Assembly (NCBI RefSeq): GCF_010671565.1
Contig: NZ_JAABOQ010000005.1
Span: 248,001 to 312,000, forward strand
Reading direction: 5' to 3'
DNA length: 64,000 nucleotides
Source of the DNA: Spongiivirga citrea
GTDB lineage: Bacteria > Bacteroidota > Bacteroidia > Flavobacteriales > Flavobacteriaceae
The position numbers and the translations under genes are program-made. The notes beneath the pieces are model-generated. The model had not been told where the DNA came from, searched no databases, and worked only from the letters and a program-made list of their open reading frames with translations. Positions 25,165 through 33,300 of the stretch are shown in pieces. How positions within the stretch are numbered: position 1 is the stretch's first letter; every line of letters begins with the position of its first letter.

Positions 25165-25953
25165 ATGAGTAATCAAAGACGAAACCGACCTAATAGAAAA
25201 GGAAACATGCCGAAACCAGGTGCGCAGAAAAAGAAGGTTTCTAACCCAAATGAAATGCGATTAAACAAATACATTGCCAACGCCGGTATTTGTTCAAGAC
25301 GTGATGCCGATATGCATATTCAAATTGGCAGCGTTACGGTAAATGGTCAGGTGATTACCGAAATGGGGTATAAGGTAAAGCTAACCGATGAAGTTCGCTT
25401 TGATGGTGCTCGAATTAATCCAGAAAAACCACACTATATTCTGCTAAACAAACCCAAGGGATTTTTGGTAACGACAAAACAAGATGAATCAAAATCTGTA
25501 TTCGACTTAGTTAAAAATGTAGTTAGCGAAAAAACGATACCTGTGGGCAAGTTAGAAAAACAGGGAATGGGATTACTTCTTTTAACCAATGATGGGGATC
25601 TTTCTAAAAAACTTAATAGCAATAATCATAAGATAAGAGTGATTTATCAGGTGAGCCTTGATAAACCTTTAAAAAATGAGGATTTAGAAAAGATAAAAGA
25701 AGGAATCAATATACGTGGTAAAAAAACATCAGTAGTTGATATATCCTATATCGATGACAAACCACATACTGAAGTTGGTATTCATGTATATACTGCTAAA
25801 GGAGAATTGGTTCATAATATTTTTAACCATCTAGATTATAAAATAACATTGTTAGACCGCGTTTCTTACGGTGGACTTACCAAAAAAGATCTACCTCGTG
25901 GTAAATATCGTACTTTAACAGAGCTAGAGGTTAGTAATTTGAAAATGCTGTAG
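25165..25953 (+). CDS. RsuA/RluB-family pseudouridine-synthase-like protein with substituted catalytic Asp
   Basis: An N-terminal S4 RNA-binding domain (EMRLNKYIANAGICSRRDADMHI) precedes a pseudouridine synthase fold with YILLNKPKGFLVT and LLLLTNDGDLSKKL. In active enzymes the catalytic motif is GRLDxxxxGLLL; here it reads GKLEKQGMGLLL, so the essential Asp is Glu and the Arg is Lys. The later NREVRR-type motif is also replaced (KGELVHNIFNHL). The C-terminal LTKKDLPRGKYRTLTE is normal. It probably no longer isomerises uridine, or does so unusually. The start at 25165 follows a promoter at 25121-25151. Confidence 0.85.
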   Translation: MSNQRRNRPNRKGNMPKPGAQKKKVSNPNEMRLNKYIANAGICSRRDADMHIQIGSVTVNGQVITEMGYKVKLTDEVRFDGARINPEKPHYILLNKPKGFLVTTKQDESKSVFDLVKNVVSEKTIPVGKLEKQGMGLLLLTNDGDLSKKLNSNNHKIRVIYQVSLDKPLKNEDLEKIKEGINIRGKKTSVVDISYIDDKPHTEVGIHVYTAKGELVHNIFNHLDYKITLLDRVSYGGLTKKDLPRGKYRTLTELEVSNLKML

Positions 25954-27376
25954 TTTCTATTTTTCGGGTAGTCTTAAAAAACACTTCCCAAATAAAGAAA
26001 CCATAAACAATGATATATTCAGCACCCACAAACCAAAGATTTTCTTTAAAGTTATCATTAGCATAAGCGGTATAGCTGAAAATAACCACGAAGCTCCATA
26101 CTAGCGGGAAACGATATTTTGTAAAGACACTTAAAATCAACAATGTAGCTACATACCAAGGATGCACGGTGGTAGAAATAAAGAAGTAGCAACTTAGTGC
26201 TAACAACATTCCCGTAATCAGATTTTTCATGCTGATGTTATTTCTAACAAATGTGATTAGCAAAACAATTGCTATTATAATAGGGGGAATGTACTTACCG
26301 ATAATCTTTATTTCATTGTATCCTCGAAATGCGTATCCAATTTCTCTAGCGATATAGTACAAGCTCGCATTAAACTCAAAATTGCTAAACCAAAGCCTAA
26401 TTGTTTGCTGGTAATTACTGATAAATTCTGATGAAAAAAATGGGATAAATAAAGCGATAATGGTCATTAGGATTATCAAATAAAAACCAACAAGTGAAGT
26501 TAGTCGTTTTAAAAAACTCCCTTCTCCTTGAGGAGAAGGGTTGGGGATGAGGTGTTTCTTGCTAAATGGGTTTTTAAGTGTGTCGAGAACCTTTTGTTGC
26601 GTAAAAAACTGAAAGAAAACAGGAAGCAATATCAACGGAATAAGCTTGACAGATATAGAAGCGGCAATTGCGATTCCCGCCCAAATCCATTTTTTGTTAT
26701 GTAATAGATATAACCCCAAAATAAGAAAGAAGATCATCACTCCTTCAAAATGAAGGTTTCCTGTGAGTTCGATAATAATAAAGGGATTTAATGCGTACCA
26801 AAAAATGCGATCTACAGGAATATTTAATTTCTCAAGTAATTTTTTCCCTATCAGGATGGTTCCGATATCGGCTGCTATGATCAATATTCTTAAGATGACT
26901 GTAGCCCCAACTACGCTTTTACCTGCTAGCAATCCAGCAATTGCAAAACACAATTGATTAATGGGAGGGTAGTTGGTGTAATTTCGTGAACTTAAACTTC
27001 CCATGCCGTTAAATAATTCCTGCGCATCTGCGATAGGTGCGGTTCCTGTCGCTATCAACTCTTTTGGTAGATATAAATAGGGATTGTAGCCCGCGACAAG
27101 CACTCTACCGTCCCAAATAAAGCGATAAAAGTCTTGTGATAAATTGGGTGTGGCTGCCAGAAATACTAAACGCAGTAAAATGGCAAAACCTAGGAGTAGT
27201 TTAAAGTCGACTTTAGCTGCTTGTAATATTTTATAAAAGAAGACAAATAATGCTGTGTACAAGCTAAATAGCTTGACAAGATCAGATCGCTCTAGATCAT
27301 AAGCAAAAACTACATAAAACAGCACCGAAAGTAGTGCATAGAGAATAGGAAGTTTATGCAACCTCCACAACTTCAT
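25931..27376 (-). CDS. GT-C family polyprenol-linked mannosyltransferase-like membrane protein
   Basis: A polytopic membrane protein of 481 aa with about 11-12 helices. The first extracytoplasmic loop carries PNLSQDFYRFIWDGRVLVAG, the acidic GT-C motif, followed by YNPYLYLP. Such enzymes use a polyprenyl-phosphate sugar donor. Between two membrane segments (about residues 273-287) it contains LIPNPSPQGEGS, encoded by an inserted dispersed repeat (26517-26554). Its start codon overlaps the stop of the upstream GT2 gene by 1 nt, and its 3' end overlaps the convergent pseudouridine-synthase-like gene by 23 nt. The exact sugar and acceptor are unknown. Confidence 0.85.
   Translation of the reverse strand: MKLWRLHKLPILYALLSVLFYVVFAYDLERSDLVKLFSLYTALFVFFYKILQAAKVDFKLLLGFAILLRLVFLAATPNLSQDFYRFIWDGRVLVAGYNPYLYLPKELIATGTAPIADAQELFNGMGSLSSRNYTNYPPINQLCFAIAGLLAGKSVVGATVILRILIIAADIGTILIGKKLLEKLNIPVDRIFWYALNPFIIIELTGNLHFEGVMIFFLILGLYLLHNKKWIWAGIAIAASISVKLIPLILLPVFFQFFTQQKVLDTLKNPFSKKHLIPNPSPQGEGSFLKRLTSLVGFYLIILMTIIALFIPFFSSEFISNYQQTIRLWFSNFEFNASLYYIAREIGYAFRGYNEIKIIGKYIPPIIIAIVLLITFVRNNISMKNLITGMLLALSCYFFISTTVHPWYVATLLILSVFTKYRFPLVWSFVVIFSYTAYANDNFKENLWFVGAEYIIVYGFFIWEVFFKTTRKIETTAFSNY
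26517..26554 (-). repeat. Dispersed palindromic repeat, copy 4 (in frame inside the GT-C gene)
   Basis: CTCCCTTCTCCTTGAGGAGAAGGG followed by TTGGGGATGAGGTG belongs to the family seen at 4165, 4250, 7001 and 38054. It is in frame within the GT-C coding sequence and encodes LIPNPSPQGEGS without disrupting the protein. Confidence 0.85.
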
Positions 27377-28917
27377 TAGGCCTTAGATGTAATCGATTTA
27401 AAGAATACATAACCGAAACCTATAAACAACATTAAATGAAATGGGAATAATCCAAAATCATAATGAAGACTAGGATCTAGTTTATCTTCACCAATGAAAG
27501 CGACCAAGTATGAGCTTATCATACCAAAGGCGAAGTAAAGTGCTAAGGCACCTTCAATAATCACATTAGCCGATGGTCGTTTACGAAGGTATTTGTTTCC
27601 TTTCCATGAATCCGTTAAGTTTTTGATATTGAATTTTGGTGTTCGAACGAACTCACTTCGTTTGCGAATATGCCCTTCAATTACAGCAATAGAGTTGTGT
27701 AAAGAAAAGCCCATTGCTACCGAGAAGAAGGTAAAGAACATCTGTATATATTCAATAAAACGGCTAAAACCACCCCCACCTTTAATATTTTTATACATCA
27801 CCCAATAACAAATAAAGAAGATGATTGTGCTAATAATAAAGAAACTCATCGCAATAAAATAGCCCTGTAAATCAGCAAAATAATTTTTTACATATAGCAT
27901 TGGGATACTTAAAACCGCAACGATAAATACGTTTAAGAACATGGTGCTGTTTAGCAAGTGTAAAATGCCATGTACTTTTGTTTTAAATGAGATATTTTTC
28001 GAGTGAATTACCTCGCGAAGCATCTTTTGAAAGTTCTCTGCTCCACCCTTATTCCAACGGAATTGCTGCGTGCGTGCTGCACTAATTACTACGGGTAATT
28101 CGGCTGGAGTTTCAACATCTTCAAGATATTTAAACTTCCAGTTATTAAGTTGAGCACGGTAACTAAGATCAAGATCTTCAGTAAGTGTATCACCTTGCCA
28201 GTTGCCTGCGTCAATAATACATTCTTTTCTCCAGATACCTGCTGTACCATTAAAGTTGATAAAATGGCCTTGGCTATTTCTACCTACTTGCTCTAGTGTG
28301 AAATGTGCATCTAGAGCGAATGCTTGTACTTTGGTAAGCAGTGAATATTCGCGATTAATATGAGACCAGCGGGTTTGTACAACACCAATTTCAGGATCTT
28401 TAAAATGAGGTACTGTGCGCTTTAACCAATCCTCTTCAGGTAGGAAATCGGCATCAAAAATGGCAACATACTCACCTTTAGCAGTAATTAAGCCTTCTTT
28501 TAATGCTCCAGCTTTAAAACCTTCACGATTGGTGCGTTGTATATGTTGAATATCGAGACCTTGTTTTTGTAATTCAGCAACTTGATCAGCCGCAATTTTT
28601 ACCGCTTCATCATCAGTACTATCATCTAATACCTGAATCTCAAGCTTGTCTTTCGGATAATCTATTTTGGCAATGTTTTGAAGTAATCGTTCTGTTACAT
28701 ACAGCTCATTAAAAAGAGGCAACTGAATGGTTACAATCGGCACTTCTTCCTTATTGGCAAGGTCGAATTTTTCGCCTTTGTCTTCCTTCTTTTTAGAACG
28801 CAAATAATTGAACAACAGATTGAGTTGTGCCAATGCATAACAAAAGATTAGTATTAATGATATTAAGTAGATCACCAATAGGAGGAAACTAATCGAATAT
28901 ATGGTGTCGTCTGACAT
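27376..28917 (-). CDS. Membrane GT2 glycosyltransferase, cellulose-synthase-like
   Basis: A 513-residue processive-type GT2. One N-terminal transmembrane helix precedes a catalytic domain with VTIQLPLFNELYVTERLL, IQVLDDSTDDEAV, AIFDADFLPEEDWL (DxD) and LTEDLDLSYRAQLNNWKF, then QQFRWNKGG (the Q/RxxRW motif), and four to five C-terminal helices. It resembles bacterial glucomannan/cellulose synthase-like (CslA-type) enzymes. It is coupled by 1-nt overlaps to the GT2 gene upstream and the GT-C gene downstream. The product polymer or glycolipid is not predictable from sequence. Confidence 0.9.
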   Translation of the reverse strand: MSDDTIYSISFLLLVIYLISLILIFCYALAQLNLLFNYLRSKKKEDKGEKFDLANKEEVPIVTIQLPLFNELYVTERLLQNIAKIDYPKDKLEIQVLDDSTDDEAVKIAADQVAELQKQGLDIQHIQRTNREGFKAGALKEGLITAKGEYVAIFDADFLPEEDWLKRTVPHFKDPEIGVVQTRWSHINREYSLLTKVQAFALDAHFTLEQVGRNSQGHFINFNGTAGIWRKECIIDAGNWQGDTLTEDLDLSYRAQLNNWKFKYLEDVETPAELPVVISAARTQQFRWNKGGAENFQKMLREVIHSKNISFKTKVHGILHLLNSTMFLNVFIVAVLSIPMLYVKNYFADLQGYFIAMSFFIISTIIFFICYWVMYKNIKGGGGFSRFIEYIQMFFTFFSVAMGFSLHNSIAVIEGHIRKRSEFVRTPKFNIKNLTDSWKGNKYLRKRPSANVIIEGALALYFAFGMISSYLVAFIGEDKLDPSLHYDFGLFPFHLMLFIGFGYVFFKSITSKA

Positions 28918-29606
28918 TATTTTAAACTGTATTTAAAGATCCAACCCAGGATTTTTACGCCTGCAAATATAGCACCTTTTATGGTTCCTGAAACTTTTGA
29001 GACTCCTATTCGTCTTTTATATCGCACAGGCACTTCAACATAGCTTAGTTTTTGCTTCAGCGCCTTTAATTGCATCTCTACGGTCCATCCGTATGTTTTA
29101 TCCTCCATTTGCAGCGCTATCAATTTATCATATTTAATTGCGCGAAACGGCCCAAGGTCCGTAAACCGGGCCCTAAACAAGATTTTCATTAAAAAAGTAG
29201 CAAGCCAATTGCCAAAATGTTGTTGTGGAGTCATCGACCCCTTTTCTTGTAATGTTTTTTTTCGTGCACCAATTACAAAATCTATATCATCATCAATAAT
29301 AGGAGCAACTATTTTATCCAACTCTTCTGGATAATCAGAATAGTCTCCATCAATAAATACGAGAATATCGGGTTGGTTAGACTGTTCTGCGATATATTGC
29401 ATCCCTTTTAGGCATGCATAGCCATAGCCTTTGTTGTTTTCTGTAAGCACTGTCGCCCCAGCTTTCTCTGCATTAGCAACCGTATCATCTGTCGAAGCAT
29501 TGTTTACCACAATTACTTCATTAACATGATTAGGAATTTCGTTTATAACGCTTCCAATTGAGTCAGCTTCATTATATGCAGGAATAATGACTTTAATATG
29601 TGTCAT
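28917..29606 (-). CDS. GT2 glycosyltransferase, dolichyl/polyprenyl-phosphate mannose synthase-like
   Basis: A soluble GT2 of 229 aa with VIIPAYNEADSIGSVINEI at the N-terminus, VVNNASTDDTV, and FIDGDYSDYPEELDKI carrying the metal-binding acidic motif. RARFTDLGPFRAIKYDKL and the C-terminal YKRRIGVSKVSG match DPM1-type polyprenyl-phosphate sugar synthases without membrane helices. Its likely role is to charge a polyprenyl phosphate with sugar for the GT-C enzyme two genes downstream. It overlaps the preceding YwqK-like gene by 4 nt and the next GT2 gene by 1 nt, so all four are one transcript. Confidence 0.88.
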   Translation of the reverse strand: MTHIKVIIPAYNEADSIGSVINEIPNHVNEVIVVNNASTDDTVANAEKAGATVLTENNKGYGYACLKGMQYIAEQSNQPDILVFIDGDYSDYPEELDKIVAPIIDDDIDFVIGARKKTLQEKGSMTPQQHFGNWLATFLMKILFRARFTDLGPFRAIKYDKLIALQMEDKTYGWTVEMQLKALKQKLSYVEVPVRYKRRIGVSKVSGTIKGAIFAGVKILGWIFKYSLK

Positions 29607-30076
29607 TTAAGATCGGATAAGTTGTTGTCGCGCTTAAAGCTCTTAAAATCATACCATTCATTTATTTTTTTACCCTGCTTGTACTTTCTAGCAGAAACAA
29701 TCTTCTTTTTTTTATACATCAAACAATACCCATTTTTAATGCCATTTTTTAATTGGCATTTGTGGATTAAAATTCCGCTGGCATCATAAAAAGACCACCA
29801 GTTAGTGGCTTGGTCATTTACGAAGTGACCTTCTTTTTCTTTTGTGCCTTCGGGTTGGTAAAAATACCAATAGTTTTGTTTTTTATTGTTTTTATAATGG
29901 CCTTCACTAGCAATTTGACCATTTGGGTGATAATATTTCCAATAGCGAATTTTAGAATCGCCCATTTTCCAGCCTTCTTCTTTTATATTGCCATTCTCAA
30001 AATATACTTTTTCGTAATTAGTAGTAGATCCAAGGCTGGATACAAATAAGATTAGTAAGGCGATTTTTTGAAACAT
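29603..30076 (-). CDS. Secreted YwqK/MORN-repeat protein
   Basis: A signal peptide (MFQKIALLILFVSSLGST) is followed by about five repeats of the YwqK/MORN-variant type: YFENGNIKEEGWKMG, YYHPNGQIASEGHYKNN, YQPEGTKEKEGHFVND, YDASGILIHKCQLKNG, YKKKKIVSARKYKQG. The family is often labelled a toxin-antitoxin YwqK antitoxin, but there is no toxin partner here and the protein is exported, so that label is misleading. It is the first gene of the glycosyltransferase operon (4-nt overlap). A structural or binding role at the envelope is the most one can infer. Confidence 0.82.
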   Translation of the reverse strand: MFQKIALLILFVSSLGSTTNYEKVYFENGNIKEEGWKMGDSKIRYWKYYHPNGQIASEGHYKNNKKQNYWYFYQPEGTKEKEGHFVNDQATNWWSFYDASGILIHKCQLKNGIKNGYCLMYKKKKIVSARKYKQGKKINEWYDFKSFKRDNNLSDLK

Positions 30077-30159
30077 GGTCGTTAATTAAGCTAATGCCTG
30101 TTTAGACGAAACACTTGCTATTAACCTAACAGGAATTTTAAAGTTTCTTATTTTTAAGA

Positions 30160-30534
30160 ATGAATGAGACACAACTTGTACTGCTTCATTATTTCTTTCT
30201 GAGTTTTCATAGTCTCTTTATCCTTTTCAATTTGTTTGGATGGATTTGGAGGAAGACTCGAAAATGGAATTTTATTACCTTAATGCTTACCCTATTCTCT
30301 TGGGTTGTTTTAGGAATATGGAGGGGTTTTGGTTATTGTTTTTTAACCGATTGGCATTATGACGTACTGAATAAGTTAGGCGAAACCGACCTCCCGAGAA
30401 GTTATATTGCTTATTTGGTATTTAAAATTTCTGGCTGGTTGCCCAATGGTAATTTAGTGGATACGGCCACAATTATCGGAATTACATTAGCTGTATTAGC
30501 TTCAGTTTATATAAATTTTTTAAAAAAGAAATAA
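30160..30534 (+). CDS. DUF2784 family membrane protein
   Basis: A 124-residue membrane protein with about four helices and the DUF2784 pattern: LLHYFFLSFHSLFILFNLFGWIWRK, then LTLFSWVVLGIWRGFGYCFLTDWHYDV and a C-terminal helix before KKK. The invariant Cys-Leu-Thr-Asp-Trp-His segment suggests a functional site near the membrane surface, but no biochemical role is known to me. It is monocistronic, divergent from the glycosyltransferase operon, and ends at a bidirectional terminator. Confidence 0.88.
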   Translation: MNETQLVLLHYFFLSFHSLFILFNLFGWIWRKTRKWNFITLMLTLFSWVVLGIWRGFGYCFLTDWHYDVLNKLGETDLPRSYIAYLVFKISGWLPNGNLVDTATIIGITLAVLASVYINFLKKK

Positions 30535-30637
30535 AAAGAGGTAGGGTAAATCCCCTTTTAGTTGTTTTATAAACATACGACCCCAAATCGTAAATTACTT
30601 TGAATTAGCCTACAAGGTATTGTTATGGATACGGAAC

Positions 30638-30673
30638 AAAAAAGCTCATAAGTTTGCTCTTATGAGCTTTTTT
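30638..30673 (+). terminator. Bidirectional Rho-independent terminator
   Basis: A perfect stem AAAAAAGCTCATAAG / CTTATGAGCTTTTTT with a 6-nt loop lies between the convergent DUF2784 and nucleotidase genes. The A-run on one side and T-run on the other let it serve both strands. Confidence 0.9.
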
Positions 30674-30697
30674 AATTTGAACAAATTATAAAATCTT

Positions 30698-31231
30698 CTA
30701 TTTTTCAATTGATTTGATGAACTGATAGGCCTCGTCCCAGTTATTTGCTCTTGGAAAACTGTTTTCATAAATATTATGCGGTGAAGTAAAAAGTAGGGAA
30801 TGGCCATTAAACGCTTTTAGATTATAAGCCCGATCATCGATAAGTAAGTCGCCTTTTAAAATGAATTTATTGCCACATAAGATCCGGTTTTTCCAATGGA
30901 TGAATGGGAAATACTCATCTAGCCAATCCGACTTTTCTTTAAGTGAATTAGGAAACTCCATCGCTGCCGATGCAATATAGACTTCATGTTCTTTGCAAAG
31001 TTGCTCAAGTACATCTTGACTATTTCCGATAGGTTTAAAACTTCTGAAAAAACCATCTGTATAAAGATATTTGCGCATTTGCTTTTTTCGATCTTGGGGA
31101 ATGATCTCCCATGCTTCGGCTCCTTTAAAATCTTCAATCGTAAGGTTTTCGTTAAAATCGGTATTGTAGTTTGTGATGAATGCTTCGTAGGCATCTGCAA
31201 TCACTTCGTCCATATCGATAAAAATGGTCAT
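30698..31231 (-). CDS. 5'(3')-deoxyribonucleotidase-like HAD hydrolase
   Basis: A HAD-superfamily phosphatase of 177 aa (NT5C type). MTIFIDMDEVIADAYEAF holds the nucleophile Asp6 and acid/base Asp8 (DxDEV, as in deoxyribonucleotidases). IASAAMEF supplies the motif II Ser region and LLIDDRAYNLKAF the motif IV aspartates. The likely reaction is dephosphorylation of deoxyribonucleoside monophosphates in the cytoplasm, balancing salvage such as that of the kinase domain at 5255. It is transcribed alone. Confidence 0.9.
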   Translation of the reverse strand: MTIFIDMDEVIADAYEAFITNYNTDFNENLTIEDFKGAEAWEIIPQDRKKQMRKYLYTDGFFRSFKPIGNSQDVLEQLCKEHEVYIASAAMEFPNSLKEKSDWLDEYFPFIHWKNRILCGNKFILKGDLLIDDRAYNLKAFNGHSLLFTSPHNIYENSFPRANNWDEAYQFIKSIEK

Positions 31232-31434
31232 ATGCTTTATTTTAAGTTCCGAAAGTTAAAACATGAAATGCCAAAATTGATAATCTATGTATGATTATTC
31301 TGTGATATTTAGACTACTATATTGTGTATCTTATAGATATAGCCTAGGTTACTAAATAATTAAAAAACAGATTTATAGTAATTATTTGGAACTTTTGGTG
31401 CATCTTTGTAACTTAATTAATATAATATTTTACC

Positions 31435-31626
31435 ATGAGTAAAGGAACAGTAAAGTTCTTCAATGACACCAAAGGTTTTGGTTTTATCACTGAAGAAGGA
31501 TCTGGAAAAGAGCACTTCGTTCACATTTCTGGATTAATCGACGAGATTCGCGAAGGCGATGAAGTTGAATTCGATTTAAAAGAAGGCAAAAAAGGTTTAA
31601 ACGCAGTAAACGTAAAAGTACTATAA
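31435..31626 (+). CDS. Cold-shock-domain protein (CspA family)
   Basis: A 63-residue single OB-fold RNA/DNA chaperone. MSKGTVKFFNDTKGFGFIT contains RNP1 (KGFGFIT), and EHFVHISGLI contains RNP2. The 203-nt region before it (31232-31434) is AT-rich and holds no gene, so it probably contains the promoter and a leader. A strong terminator follows at 31651-31681, so the transcript is monocistronic. Confidence 0.97.
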   Translation: MSKGTVKFFNDTKGFGFITEEGSGKEHFVHISGLIDEIREGDEVEFDLKEGKKGLNAVNVKVL

Positions 31627-31650
31627 TATTACTTTCAGTCTTTAAAAAAC

Positions 31651-31681
31651 AAAGCCCGGACAATTTTGTCTGGGCTTTTTT
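31651..31681 (+). terminator. Rho-independent terminator of the cold-shock gene
   Basis: AAAGCCCGGACA / TGTCTGGGCTTTTTT forms a stable hairpin with one G-T wobble 24 nt after the csp stop. It lies 19 nt before the convergent Fe-S protein gene. Confidence 0.9.
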
Positions 31682-31699
31682 ATGTTATAAAGCTTTTTC

Positions 31700-33289
31700 T
31701 TATTTATTATTAACCAAGTCCATTAAATCTACGTCGTTACCTAACAACACTTGAGTTGGATTTATGCGACCCGCTTCAGGACCATTTTCTAATTTTAATA
31801 CACCTCTAGGGCAAACTGCAGAACAAACACCACAACCCACACAACTAGATCGAATGATATTCTCTCCTTTTTGAGCATAGGCGCGCACATCGATTCCTTG
31901 TTCGCAATATGTAGAGCAGTTTCCACATGAAATACATTGTCCGCCGTTCGTTGTAATTCTAAAACGAGATTTAAAACGCTGCACGAATCCTAAGTAAGCT
32001 GCTAAAGGGCAACCAAAACGACACCATACCCTGTTTCCGAATATGGGATAAAACCCAGTTCCGATCACACCGGCAAATACGGCACCAATTAATAAACTAT
32101 AAGTATTCATTACGGCCTGCACTTTAATTCCTAATACAGTTCTTGTTTCTGCAAAAAAGCCATATAATGTCATCGCTGTCATCAATATTGCAAAGACTAA
32201 GACAGCGTGTATTAGCCAGCGTTCTACTTTCCAAGAGAAAAGCGATTTGCTAGAGTGTTGACGATACGGATCTCCGAGTGTTTCAGCTAAACCGCCGCAA
32301 CCACATACCCAGCTGCAATACCATCTTTTTCCGAAAAAATAGACCATTACCGGTACTATTACTAAGGTTAAAACAATTCCCCATACCAAAATAAATAGAC
32401 CTAACCCACCTCCATCAATCAGCTCTTTCAAATTCCACGAGAAAAAGAAGTCATAATCTAATGGAAATGCATTTTTAAAATCATACCCTTTGTTATAACT
32501 ACCTTGAAGTCTTCCCATTAATTCAGGAATCAAAAAAGCAAACACTATTTGGAAAAATAACACCGAAGTTGTTCTTACAACTTGGTACATATTATGACGA
32601 TACTTAATATACATTCTAACCGCCATTACGGTCATTACTGTACAATACATAAAGCCATATACAAACCAATGCCCTGCAGGATTTCCGCTTAATGTTTTGC
32701 TAATAGGATCTACTAAATAGGTCCAGTTTACTGCATATTGAGGTGCAAAGTATAATACCAGGTAAAAACTAACCAGAAATATAAATACTAGCCAAGCAAT
32801 CCAGCCTCTATTGGTAGCACTTTCAAGATAAATACCATTATTCTTAATCCCTTTTCTGCCAAGTAGAATGACATTAGGTAAAATAAACATGAGTGCTCCT
32901 AGAATACCCAGTCCGAAAGTGAGCAACCACATAATACCTTTATTGTTTGTTATAAAGCCAGAGCCAGCGGGTTTTCCAAGCGCAGCTGCCATATCACGTG
33001 GTTTGCTGAAAATGCGTTTACCCCATTCTTTATTTTTGATATGTTGTGCATTTGCAGTTTCCAAAGCTTGTGCAATAACCGGAGATAAAGCAAACATGCC
33101 ATTAAACTCTTTTCCTACTACATCTTTATTAATTGCATCGATAAACAATTCACTTTTGATATTATTGTTTTTGACGTATTCATCAAAAGTCGATTGCTCT
33201 AATTTAAATGTACCGACAAATACTACTGCCGTGAATATTGATAAGCCTGCTAAGAATATAACAAGGCCGATATTTTTAATTACTTTCAT
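31700..33289 (-). CDS. NapH/NosR-like membrane 4Fe-4S protein
   Basis: A 529-residue membrane protein with an N-terminal anchor and about six further helices. Cytoplasmic or membrane-interface cysteines occur as YCSWVCGCGGLAE and WCRFGCPLAAYLG (NapH/NosR-type pairs). Two ferredoxin-like 4Fe-4S motifs follow at the C-terminus, CISCGNCSTYC and CVGCGVCSAVCP. Such proteins move electrons from quinol or a reductase. Its 3' partner 12 nt upstream on the transcript is an FAD/NAD(P) oxidoreductase, so the pair probably forms an electron-transfer module. The terminal acceptor is unknown; nos, nap or nrf genes are not in the window. Confidence 0.87.
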   Translation of the reverse strand: MKVIKNIGLVIFLAGLSIFTAVVFVGTFKLEQSTFDEYVKNNNIKSELFIDAINKDVVGKEFNGMFALSPVIAQALETANAQHIKNKEWGKRIFSKPRDMAAALGKPAGSGFITNNKGIMWLLTFGLGILGALMFILPNVILLGRKGIKNNGIYLESATNRGWIAWLVFIFLVSFYLVLYFAPQYAVNWTYLVDPISKTLSGNPAGHWFVYGFMYCTVMTVMAVRMYIKYRHNMYQVVRTTSVLFFQIVFAFLIPELMGRLQGSYNKGYDFKNAFPLDYDFFFSWNLKELIDGGGLGLFILVWGIVLTLVIVPVMVYFFGKRWYCSWVCGCGGLAETLGDPYRQHSSKSLFSWKVERWLIHAVLVFAILMTAMTLYGFFAETRTVLGIKVQAVMNTYSLLIGAVFAGVIGTGFYPIFGNRVWCRFGCPLAAYLGFVQRFKSRFRITTNGGQCISCGNCSTYCEQGIDVRAYAQKGENIIRSSCVGCGVCSAVCPRGVLKLENGPEAGRINPTQVLLGNDVDLMDLVNNK

Positions 33290-33300
33290 TTTTCTTTTTG

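Noticed and set aside
29603-30076. Toxin-antitoxin pair from the YwqK-like gene
   Set aside because: The protein has a signal peptide and no toxin gene is adjacent; the family name is historical.
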